From: Clostridia bacterium | GTDB taxonomy: Bacteria; Bacillota_A; Clostridia; TANB77; CAG-508 | Assembly (NCBI GenBank): GCA_017475185.1 | Contig: JAFVGB010000032.1 | Location: 1 to 5,562, forward strand | Direction of reading: 5' to 3' | Length of the DNA stretch: 5,562 nucleotides | The notes under the pieces: model-generated | Told to the model about the DNA's origin: nothing | Databases searched by the model: none | What the model saw: only the letters and a program-made list of their open reading frames with translations | Shown: positions 1 to 4,710 of the stretch, piece after piece | How positions within the stretch are numbered: the stretch's first letter is position 1 | Layout of the letters: each line of letters opens with the position of its first letter | Program-made: the position numbers and the translations under genes

Positions 1-277
1 ATTAGCGGATTACTCCTTTCCCACTGTTATCATGCGATAACTATGGCATATGCGGTATTAGCAATGATTTCTCACTGTTATTCCCCTCTAATAGGCAGAT
101 TGCTTACGCGTTACTCACCAGTCCGCCACTAAAGCCATTGTTATAAATCATCATCTTCTTCATATCGGACGAATCTTCAAATCTAAATCAAAATCATTAT
201 AACGACTTCCGTTCGACTTGCATGTCTTATGTGCGCCGCCAGCGTTTATCCTGAGCCAGGATCAAACTCTCAATTTA
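1..277 (-). rRNA. rrs: 16S ribosomal RNA, 5' end (partial; 3' part beyond window start)
   Basis: Read on the minus strand, positions 270-251 give the universal 16S 5' landmark AGAGTTTGATCCTGGCTCAG. It is followed by the conserved ACGCTGGCGGCG, ACATGCAAGTCGAACGG, AGTGGCGGAC, GTGAGTAACGCGT and GCTAATACCGCAT blocks, in the expected order. By comparison with E. coli numbering the mature 5' end falls near 277. Only about the first 277 nt are present; the gene leaves the window at position 1. The V1/helix 6 stretch between GTCGAACGG and AGTGGCGGAC (131-208) is 78 nt, compared with about 31 in E. coli, so this helix is enlarged. The product is the RNA scaffold of the small ribosomal subunit and is presumably the first gene of an rrn operon continuing to the left. 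Base composition is clearly more GC-rich than the neighbours, as is normal for rRNA in an AT-rich genome. Confidence 0.98.
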
Positions 278-289
278 ATTGTATTTAAA

Positions 290-303
290 AAATCTTGCGA
301 TTT
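290..303 (-). other. Leader hairpin with GCAA tetraloop just before 16S
   Basis: The minus-strand RNA reads AAAUC-GCAA-GAUUU, a 5-bp stem capped by a GNRA-type tetraloop. It lies about 13 nt upstream of the mature 16S 5' end. Position and loop type fit a structural or processing element of the precursor, but the stem is AT-rich and the role is inferred. Confidence 0.35.
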
Positions 304-355
304 GATAAATCTTAGTTGATTTGAGTTTTAAAGCTCATATTAGTTTTTTGTTTTT

Positions 356-375
356 GGTAGTACTAATTAACTACC
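356..375 (-). other. Leader RNA hairpin
   Basis: GGTAGT and ACTACC form a perfect 6-bp inverted repeat around an 8-nt AT loop, within the pre-16S leader. It could take part in rRNA processing or leader folding. Pairing with the 16S trailer cannot be tested because that is outside the window. Confidence 0.4.
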
Positions 376-400
376 GCTTTTGGTTGTTCTCTAAAGGTTT

Positions 401-420
401 ATTGTTTATTTTTCAATGTA
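401..420 (-). promoter_or_regulatory. Possible boxA-like antitermination/leader element
   Basis: The minus strand reads TACATTGAAAAATAAACAAT about 30 nt after the P2 start. It resembles the TTTGAAAACTAAACAA stretch common in Gram-positive rRNA leaders, where NusB/NusE-dependent antitermination signals lie. The match is by eye and loose, so the function is tentative. Confidence 0.3.
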
Positions 421-426
421 CTTTAT

Positions 427-448
427 GTCTTCTTTTTTGTTCGAAGAC
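427..448 (-). other. Hairpin at predicted P2 transcript 5' end
   Basis: The minus-strand RNA reads GUCUUC, a 10-nt A-rich loop, then GAAGAC, a perfect 6-bp stem. It begins at G448, within a base or two of the predicted P2 start, paralleling the hairpin at the P1 start. No U-tract follows. Confidence 0.5.
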
Positions 449-455
449 GTTTTTG

Positions 456-484
456 ATTTTAACATCTTTTTGATATGTTGTCAA
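456..484 (-). promoter_or_regulatory. rRNA operon promoter P2 (proximal)
   Basis: On the minus strand the perfect -35 TTGACA (484-479) is followed by a 17-bp spacer and the -10 TAAAAT (461-456). A-tracts occupy 485-520 upstream and would serve as an UP element. Predicted initiation is near 450-448 (A-C-G), about 170 nt before the mature 16S 5' end. The -35 and its upstream flank closely match those of P1 118 bp away, so this is a tandem promoter pair, the usual arrangement for rRNA operons. Confidence 0.85.
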
Positions 485-504
485 CACTTTTTTTAAAACT
501 TTTT
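480..504 (-). repeat. -35/upstream block, copy 2 (before P2)
   Basis: The plus-strand GTCAACAC, a T-run, AAAAC and another T-run at 480-504 recur almost identically at 598-621, with one small difference (an extra A or T in place of a G). The repeat carries the -35 core and the A-tract UP region of each promoter. It may be a local promoter duplication or simply convergent use of the same strong elements. Confidence 0.6.
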
Positions 505-551
505 AAAATATTTTTTTGTGTTAACTTTTTATCAAATTTTTATGTTATTTT

Positions 552-565
552 GTTGCCTCAGCAAC
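552..565 (-). other. Hairpin at predicted P1 transcript 5' end
   Basis: The minus-strand RNA reads GUUGC-UGAG-GCAAC, a perfect 5-bp stem with a 4-nt loop. The stem starts at G565, about +2/+3 relative to the predicted P1 start. Flanking AU bases can extend the pairing with a one-nucleotide bulge. There is no U-tract after it, so it is not an intrinsic terminator. Its role is unknown; protection of the 5' end or initiation control are possibilities. Confidence 0.5.
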
Positions 566-573
566 TAAAATAA

Positions 574-602
574 ATCTTACCACGGACCTAATAAAAAGTC
601 AA
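574..602 (-). promoter_or_regulatory. rRNA operon promoter P1 (distal)
   Basis: On the minus strand the -35 hexamer is TTGACT (602-597) and the -10 hexamer TAAGAT (579-574), separated by exactly 17 bp. The -10 is preceded by TGG, an extended -10 element. Just upstream (603-634) the strand is almost pure A-tract, matching a strong UP element of the kind seen before rRNA promoters. Predicted initiation is around 567-565, at a T-A-G, directly at the base of a hairpin. The promoter starts about 30 bp beyond the stop of the upstream gene. The assignment as an rRNA promoter is inferred from position and consensus quality. Confidence 0.8.
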
Positions 603-621
603 CACTTTTTTGAAACTTTTT
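598..621 (-). repeat. -35/upstream block, copy 1 (before P1)
   Basis: Partner of the repeat at 480-504. It shares GTCAACAC followed by a T-run, AAAC and a second T-run. Positions 593-610 also form a perfect but very AT-rich inverted repeat (AAAAAGT, loop CAAC, ACTTTTT). That could act as a weak terminator for the upstream gene, though it overlaps the P1 -35. Confidence 0.55.
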
Positions 622-634
622 TTAATTTTTTTTG

Positions 635-1951
635 CTAGTAATTTTTACCATCTTCCAATGCATTGATTTTAAGCACTTTTTCCAACAAGCTTTTATAAAA
701 TTCTTCTGTTGTTTTATTCAAATCTATATATTCTATTTCATCTTTTCTAATAATATTATCGACATTCTTTTTAATTTGCTCTACATAATTATAATTGATA
801 TTAACATTTTCTATTCCTAAATTACATTTTATGTTCAGTTCAACTTTTTGTTTATCTTCATTTATTATTTCTTTTGTATATGTCACTTCTGATATTGTAT
901 TTAATGCTGTCCTTATAATTTCACTAAATGTTTTGAGATTGATTTCATTATTCATAATATCATATTGTTTTATAATTATTTTATTTCTTTTATCTGTTTG
1001 AATGCTTATCGTCCTATCATTATTCAACACTAACTCCGTTTTTACGACATCATTTTCATTTTTATATATTATAATAGAAAGAAAAGTTTCATCTTTAACA
1101 TCTTTCTTTTCTAATACGTCTATAAATTCTTCGATTTTATATTTAACGTTATTAATATCGCAATAAATATTTGTATCGTCTATTATTCTAACTTTATTGC
1201 AAATTATATTTAAAGATTTTTCATCATCATGCAATTCTTTTAATACATCAATAACCATATCATTAAATTGTTTTTCTGTTACTTGTACTTTATAACTGAC
1301 AATTTTTCCTCTTTCATTTTCTAATTTGACATTTTCTTCCTTTATATAATGTTTGTTATTAACATGCTTTCTACAAATAGGTACATATTTCTTCAAAATA
1401 TACCTTGTTTCTTCATCACTAATAGTAAACAATTCATCATAATCAATATCCTTTATTTTATTAGGAATAAATTCTGTATTTGCAATTCCCATTTTTTTAG
1501 CTACTTGTTTTAGATTGTCGTTTTCGAATCCGATATAGTCCTTATTTAATATTTCGTTCTTAACAAAAAAATAATTATCTTCTTTTATAATAGTTGTTTG
1601 GTTTATATCTTTATCATCATATTTTAAATCAAGTTGGATGTTTTTATAGTCCTTATCCTTGTTTCCTTTTTCTACTATATTAATGTAAATCGGTTTTAAA
1701 AAATTGTGTTCACTAATAATAGAAATATTTCCTTCTTTTATATAAGAAGATTTTTTTATTTTTTCATTATAAAGTTTTACTTCATTATTCGACAAAACAT
1801 TTACTATTTCATCTTTTTCTTTCAAAAAATACTTCCAAAATAATTGTTCTTTTGTCTTCAAGAAATCTGTTTTTATGTATATTATTGTTAATACTATTCC
1901 TAATATTACTACTGCTAATATGCATATAAAAGCTTTTTTTGTTTTTTTCAA
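635..1951 (-). CDS. Uncharacterised membrane-anchored extracytoplasmic protein (TTG start)
   Basis: This 438-residue protein is of unknown function. It opens with a positively charged KKTKK, then a single hydrophobic segment (about residues 7-26), then a long hydrophilic, lysine/aspartate/asparagine-rich region. That predicts an N-terminal signal anchor with the bulk outside the membrane. There is no convincing lipobox: the only early cysteine is Cys10, inside the hydrophobic run. KTKEQLFWKYF (32-42) follows the anchor. The rest alternates predicted beta strands with helical stretches such as 225-242 and 413-430. I see no catalytic motif. It vaguely recalls clostridial proteins annotated as DUF6583, but this is from memory and unverified. 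The start is TTG at 1951-1949, chosen because AAGGAGG (1964-1958) sits 6 nt upstream and no in-frame ATG is nearby. The gene is a separate unit, with a terminator and candidate promoter before it and the rRNA promoters right after it. It is AT-rich even for this window. The reading frame is intact and ends in TAG. Confidence 0.8.
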   Translation of the reverse strand: MKKTKKAFICILAVVILGIVLTIIYIKTDFLKTKEQLFWKYFLKEKDEIVNVLSNNEVKLYNEKIKKSSYIKEGNISIISEHNFLKPIYINIVEKGNKDKDYKNIQLDLKYDDKDINQTTIIKEDNYFFVKNEILNKDYIGFENDNLKQVAKKMGIANTEFIPNKIKDIDYDELFTISDEETRYILKKYVPICRKHVNNKHYIKEENVKLENERGKIVSYKVQVTEKQFNDMVIDVLKELHDDEKSLNIICNKVRIIDDTNIYCDINNVKYKIEEFIDVLEKKDVKDETFLSIIIYKNENDVVKTELVLNNDRTISIQTDKRNKIIIKQYDIMNNEINLKTFSEIIRTALNTISEVTYTKEIINEDKQKVELNIKCNLGIENVNINYNYVEQIKKNVDNIIRKDEIEYIDLNKTTEEFYKSLLEKVLKINALEDGKNY

Positions 1952-1957
1952 AATATT

Positions 1958-1964
1958 CCTCCTT
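1958..1964 (-). promoter_or_regulatory. Strong ribosome binding site selecting a TTG start
   Basis: The minus strand reads AAGGAGG, a near-perfect anti-16S complement, then AATATT and TTG. The 6-nt spacing and absence of other start codons make the TTG at 1951 the best initiation codon for the membrane-anchored protein. Confidence 0.8.
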
Positions 1965-1986
1965 ATATAAATTGTAAATTTGTAAT

Positions 1987-2018
1987 ATTATACTACCATT
2001 TATATCGTTTTATATCAA
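1987..2018 (-). promoter_or_regulatory. Candidate promoter of the membrane-anchored protein gene
   Basis: The minus strand has a perfect TATAAT (1992-1987) about 35 nt before the TTG start. A TTGATA (2018-2013) lies upstream, but the spacing to TATAAT is 20 bp. With the optimal 17-bp spacing the -10 would be TAGTAT (1995-1990). The position just after the rlmB terminator supports a real promoter, but the exact hexamer pairing is unsure. Confidence 0.5.
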
Positions 2019-2031
2019 TAATAATCAATTA

Positions 2032-2084
2032 AAATAGTTATAAAACCAGAGCATATAAATTACACTCTGGTTTTATAACTATTT
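2032..2084 (-). terminator. Intrinsic terminator of the lepA-rlmB operon
   Basis: Arms 2032-2051 and 2065-2084 are perfect inverted complements over 20 bp around a 13-nt loop. The core on the minus strand is AAAACCAGAG paired with CTCTGGTTTT, so the GC-rich part is followed by a U-run, as in intrinsic terminators. The rlmB stop codon (2081-2079) and its last lysine codon are inside the first arm. Because the stem is symmetrical it could also work on the opposite strand, though no gene points that way here. Confidence 0.85.
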
Positions 2085-2867
2085 GCTACGTTGTCTAACC
2101 GCTTCATAAACAACAATTCCTGCTGAAACTGAAGCATTTAAAGATGTGATTTTTCCTTTCATAGGAATTTTGACAAGAAAATCACAGTTTTCTTTAACCA
2201 ATTTTCCCATGCCAAAGCCTTCACTTCCTATTACAATTGCTATTGAGCCTGTTAAGTCTTGGTCATAATAGTAAGTATTTGTATCAATATCAGTTCCGCA
2301 AACCCATACATCATTATCTTTTAAGTATCTGATTGCTTCATTTATATTGTTTACTCTAGCAATATTCATGTGTTCAACAGCTCCTGCTGCAACTTTTGTA
2401 ACTGTGCTATTTACACCAGCTGCTCTTCTTTTTGGAATTATAATTCCATGAACACCTGCTGTTTCCGCTGTTCTAATAATAGCTCCTAAATTATGTGGAT
2501 CTTCTATTCCGTCTAATATTAATATAAATGGATCTTCATTTCTAGATTTAGCACAATTTAAAATATCATCTATATCACAATATTCATATGGAGGAACTAT
2601 TGCTATAACACCTTGGTGGTTGTCTGACATAGCCATTTCCTCTAGTTTTTTTCTATTTACTTCTGTAACAATTACACGTTTTTCTTTAGCCATAGCCAAA
2701 ATCTTATTTATAGAGCCATTCTTTTCTCCATTACTTACAAATATTTTGTTAATATCTCTTCCTGATTCTAATAATTCTATGACAGCATTTCTTCCTTCTA
2801 CTTGATCTTGATATTGCTTTTCTTCTTTATATTTTTTGCTTTGTTCATGATTATTTGTTTTACTCAT
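2079..2867 (-). CDS. rlmB: 23S rRNA (guanosine-2251-2'-O)-methyltransferase RlmB (SpoU/TrmH family)
   Basis: The enzyme transfers a methyl group from S-adenosylmethionine to the ribose of G2251 in the 23S rRNA P-loop. Counting from the upstream ATG at 2882, the N-terminal substrate-binding domain begins at VEGRNAVIELL (28-38) and runs to about 95. The SPOUT catalytic domain follows from about 117. All three SpoU motifs are present: NLGAIIRTAE (131-140) with the catalytic-type Arg137, IVIGSEGFGM (217-226), and SLNASVSAG (247-255). These form the trefoil-knot cofactor site. Length (262-267 residues) is slightly above the usual 240-250 because of a charged N-terminal tail. The start is uncertain. 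ATG 2882 (extra residues MREKN) has no ribosome binding site at normal distance, while ATG 2867 has a weak GAG 8 nt upstream and was chosen. A strong AAAGGAG lies at 2911-2905, too far from either. An in-frame TAA at 2894-2892 rules out earlier starts. It is the last gene of the operon. The RlmB name rests on family resemblance; a tRNA-methylating TrmH paralogue is less likely. Confidence 0.93.
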   Translation of the reverse strand: MSKTNNHEQSKKYKEEKQYQDQVEGRNAVIELLESGRDINKIFVSNGEKNGSINKILAMAKEKRVIVTEVNRKKLEEMAMSDNHQGVIAIVPPYEYCDIDDILNCAKSRNEDPFILILDGIEDPHNLGAIIRTAETAGVHGIIIPKRRAAGVNSTVTKVAAGAVEHMNIARVNNINEAIRYLKDNDVWVCGTDIDTNTYYYDQDLTGSIAIVIGSEGFGMGKLVKENCDFLVKIPMKGKITSLNASVSAGIVVYEAVRQRSK

Positions 2868-2904
2868 GTTTTTTTCTCGCATAATAAGTATTTACTACGC
2901 GAAA

Positions 2905-2911
2905 CTCCTTT
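2905..2911 (-). promoter_or_regulatory. Displaced Shine-Dalgarno before rlmB
   Basis: The minus strand reads AAAGGAG, but the nearest ATG (2882) is 22 nt downstream and the likely start (2867) 37 nt. No ATG, GTG or TTG occurs at normal spacing. TTTCGC (2904-2899) can pair with GCGAGAAA (2880-2873) if one base is bulged, which would fold away the 2882 ATG and bring the site close to 2867. This looping is inferred and the stem is weak. Confidence 0.4.
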
Positions 2912-2936
2912 CTTTTTTCTTATATATTGTTAAAGA

Positions 2937-4097
2937 CTATTTTTTTAAAACGATGACAGGAACTTCCATTTCTTGTTTTGTCAAACCACAATGTGTAGAT
3001 TTTTTTATTGGTTTTCCCGCTGCTAAAAATGTTTCTAATCTTATAATACTTCCGCCGACGGATAAAGCCATATAGTTTCCGACAAAATCATCTATTTTTT
3101 TATGTTTTTCTCCTGTTCCTAAAAAATGGTATTTATCTATAAAATCTTCTCTTGTCATTAACCAGAATTCTTCCGAAAATACTTTATTAAATCTTTCTTC
3201 AAAGACGTCTCTCATATTTTCTTTAACCCAAAATGTAATTGATCTAGATTCAAAGCTAGGTGGCATTATCAAACATTCCATTATTTCAGGATAATCCAAT
3301 AAAGTATATGCTTTATCAATGTCTTTGTGACCATGGTCTGCTGATATAATAATAACTGTATCTTCACCTAAATATTCTTGTAGATTTCTTATTTTGTCTT
3401 CCGCTTCTTTAATATAATCTGCCGCTTCTTTTGAAGAAGTTCCGAATTTATGTAATATGCTATCTGGATTATCACAATATGCTAATACAAATTTATCTCC
3501 TGATATTTCATTTACATCTTTTATTGAATCTATTATTTCATCTAAATTATCTGCAATAATATTTCTTTTTCCTCTTCTTGATGAGTATTCTGGTCCAATT
3601 TCAAAAGCCTTTACATTTGGAGATGCTGATTCTATTCTACTATACACAGATTCATAATTTACCAATGTTTTAAAAACATCCATCATCGGATTTTTTAAAT
3701 TATCTCCAAGATATGATTCTTTGTGTGAAAACATATCAAGAGCTCGTCCATATTCTTTAAAATATTGTGACCACGCAATCCATCCTGTTTCATATGGTGG
3801 TCTTCCTGTATAATATGTTGTTAATGCTGCAGTTGTTGTTGAAGGGTACACAGAAGTTATGCAATCAACTTTGTTCTGATTGAAAAATCCATTTGGTGAT
3901 ATGTTGTTTAGGATATGTTCTCCCATTCCGTCTAACACTATAAATATAATATTTTTAAAATTCTTTTCTGAAAGAATTTTATCTATAACCTCTGATGATT
4001 TATGGTTTGTTTCCACATTATAGTGTTTTAAAATTGATGTTATTGTTCCTAATATGCAGTGATTGTAATCAGGTAGTACAATATCTTTATATTCCAT
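2937..4097 (-). CDS. Alkaline-phosphatase-superfamily hydrolase (type I phosphodiesterase/nucleotide pyrophosphatase-like)
   Basis: This is a 386-residue, two-metal phosphohydrolase of the alkaline phosphatase fold. The full active-site set is visible: Asp56 in LDGMG, the nucleophile in YPSTTTAALTT (84-94; Thr88 by analogy with the PTxT motif of nucleotide pyrophosphatases), Asp212 and His216 in NPDSILHKFG, Asp254-His255 in SADHGH, and His369 near the C-terminus in STHCGLT. This pattern fits phosphodiesterases or pyrophosphatases of the PF01663 type and, more loosely, phosphopentomutase- or phosphonoacetate-hydrolase-like enzymes. The actual substrate cannot be read from the sequence. No signal peptide or membrane segment is present, so it is probably cytoplasmic, unlike many relatives. 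The start ATG at 4097 has GGGGAG 6 nt upstream. This site directly abuts the stop codon of the preceding nucleotidase gene (12-nt gap), implying coupled translation. A role in nucleotide or phosphoester turnover beside the nucleotidase is an inference. Confidence 0.87.
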   Translation of the reverse strand: MEYKDIVLPDYNHCILGTITSILKHYNVETNHKSSEVIDKILSEKNFKNIIFIVLDGMGEHILNNISPNGFFNQNKVDCITSVYPSTTTAALTTYYTGRPPYETGWIAWSQYFKEYGRALDMFSHKESYLGDNLKNPMMDVFKTLVNYESVYSRIESASPNVKAFEIGPEYSSRRGKRNIIADNLDEIIDSIKDVNEISGDKFVLAYCDNPDSILHKFGTSSKEAADYIKEAEDKIRNLQEYLGEDTVIIISADHGHKDIDKAYTLLDYPEIMECLIMPPSFESRSITFWVKENMRDVFEERFNKVFSEEFWLMTREDFIDKYHFLGTGEKHKKIDDFVGNYMALSVGGSIIRLETFLAAGKPIKKSTHCGLTKQEMEVPVIVLKK

Positions 4098-4109
4098 ATT
4101 TTTCTCCCC

Positions 4110-4685
4110 TTACTTCAAATTTTTTATAACTCTATATGCTTCTCCCCAGTTATATACTTCCTTTAATCCATCTCTTTCTTCCAGATGTTTTCTACTTAAT
4201 GAATTAAAATATATTACAGGAATTCCTACATCTCTTATAGCTTCACAAATATGATAATTATCATCAATCATCACATCAATATTTTCCATTTGGCAAATAT
4301 CTATTTTTTCTCTTTGTTTCCAATAATACTTGTCAAACTTAATTCCTTCATCTTCAAGTTTTTGTGCAGCAATGCTTGCTCCTTCTGTTTGATTTGATAT
4401 TGCTCCTCTTGCTGTTATAACTACAAGTTCATGTCCTTCTTCTTTTAGCATGCTAATAACTTGTTTTGCACCTGGCATCATATCAAATTCTGTTATGTCT
4501 GCATATTTATCTAAAAAAGCCTCTTTATTTTCTTCTGTCCAATCATATCTTTCTTGGAAGCGCGGTTCTTCTTTTGTTATTACACTATTTCTATTAAGTT
4601 CTATACAATCATATAATTCAGCATAAGTTGACCATAACATCTCTGTGTTAAATACTACGCCATCTAAGTCTATTCCTATTTTCAT
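4110..4685 (-). CDS. HAD-superfamily 5'-nucleotidase, NT5C/deoxyribonucleotidase type
   Basis: A 191-residue haloacid-dehalogenase-fold phosphatase that probably removes phosphate from (deoxy)nucleoside monophosphates. HAD motif I is KIGIDLDGVVFNT at the very N-terminus (Asp6 nucleophile, Asp8 acid/base). Motif II is VITARG with Thr91, and motif IV is VMIDDNYH with Asp141-Asp142. The motif III lysine is probably Lys123 or Lys127 in YWKQREK. An alpha-helical cap lies between motifs I and II (about 14-70), as in NT5C-type (PF06941) enzymes. The frame is open for 18 more codons upstream, but ATG 4685 is the better start. It has GAGGAG (4697-4692) 6 nt ahead and places motif I directly after the start, as in relatives. 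The longer version would also overlap lepA. The gap to the lepA stop is 25 nt and to the downstream phosphodiesterase 12 nt, so it sits mid-operon. Family assignment is good; substrate preference is inferred. It is the only gene here ending in TAA. Confidence 0.87.
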   Translation of the reverse strand: MKIGIDLDGVVFNTEMLWSTYAELYDCIELNRNSVITKEEPRFQERYDWTEENKEAFLDKYADITEFDMMPGAKQVISMLKEEGHELVVITARGAISNQTEGASIAAQKLEDEGIKFDKYYWKQREKIDICQMENIDVMIDDNYHICEAIRDVGIPVIYFNSLSRKHLEERDGLKEVYNWGEAYRVIKNLK

Positions 4686-4691
4686 ATATTT

Positions 4692-4697
4692 CTCCTC
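4692..4697 (-). promoter_or_regulatory. Ribosome binding site fixing the nucleotidase start
   Basis: GAGGAG on the minus strand, followed by AAATAT and ATG at 4685. It decides in favour of the 191-residue form over the longer in-frame extension to 4739, whose TTG or ATG candidates lie inside lepA. Confidence 0.75.
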
Positions 4698-4710
4698 GTT
4701 TTTATTACAT

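Larger units (their letters stand above)
278..634 (-). other. rRNA operon promoter and leader region (no protein gene)
   Basis: This 357-nt non-coding stretch lies between the stop codon of the membrane-anchored protein gene and the mature 16S 5' end. On the minus strand it holds, in order: A-tracts typical of UP elements (603-634), promoter P1 (574-602), a small hairpin at the P1 start (552-565), more A-tracts (485-520), promoter P2 (456-484), a hairpin at the P2 start (427-448), and a leader with a boxA-like element and two further hairpins. The reading frames crossing it are short and implausible. It is extremely AT-rich. Confidence 0.85.

Noticed and set aside
530..535. Third rRNA promoter using TTGATA on the minus strand
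   Set aside because: No acceptable -10 hexamer lies 16-18 bp downstream; the sequence is better explained as AT-rich upstream flank of P2.
593..610. Inverted repeat as terminator of the membrane-anchored protein gene
   Set aside because: The 7-bp stem is almost all A-T and overlaps the P1 -35 element; too weak to call as a terminator.
632..1001. Plus-strand open frames of 62 and 68 codons
   Set aside because: They lie antisense inside the membrane-anchored protein gene, are strings of Phe/Ile/Leu expected from the complement of Lys/Asn-rich coding, and lack plausible ribosome binding sites.
2883..2936. Internal promoter for rlmB in the gap after the phosphodiesterase gene
   Set aside because: TATATA-like sequence is present, but there is no -35 at suitable distance in this AT-rich gap.
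2620..3657. Plus-strand frames antisense to rlmB and the phosphodiesterase gene
   Set aside because: Short, low-complexity translations with no family resemblance, fully overlapped by well-supported minus-strand genes.
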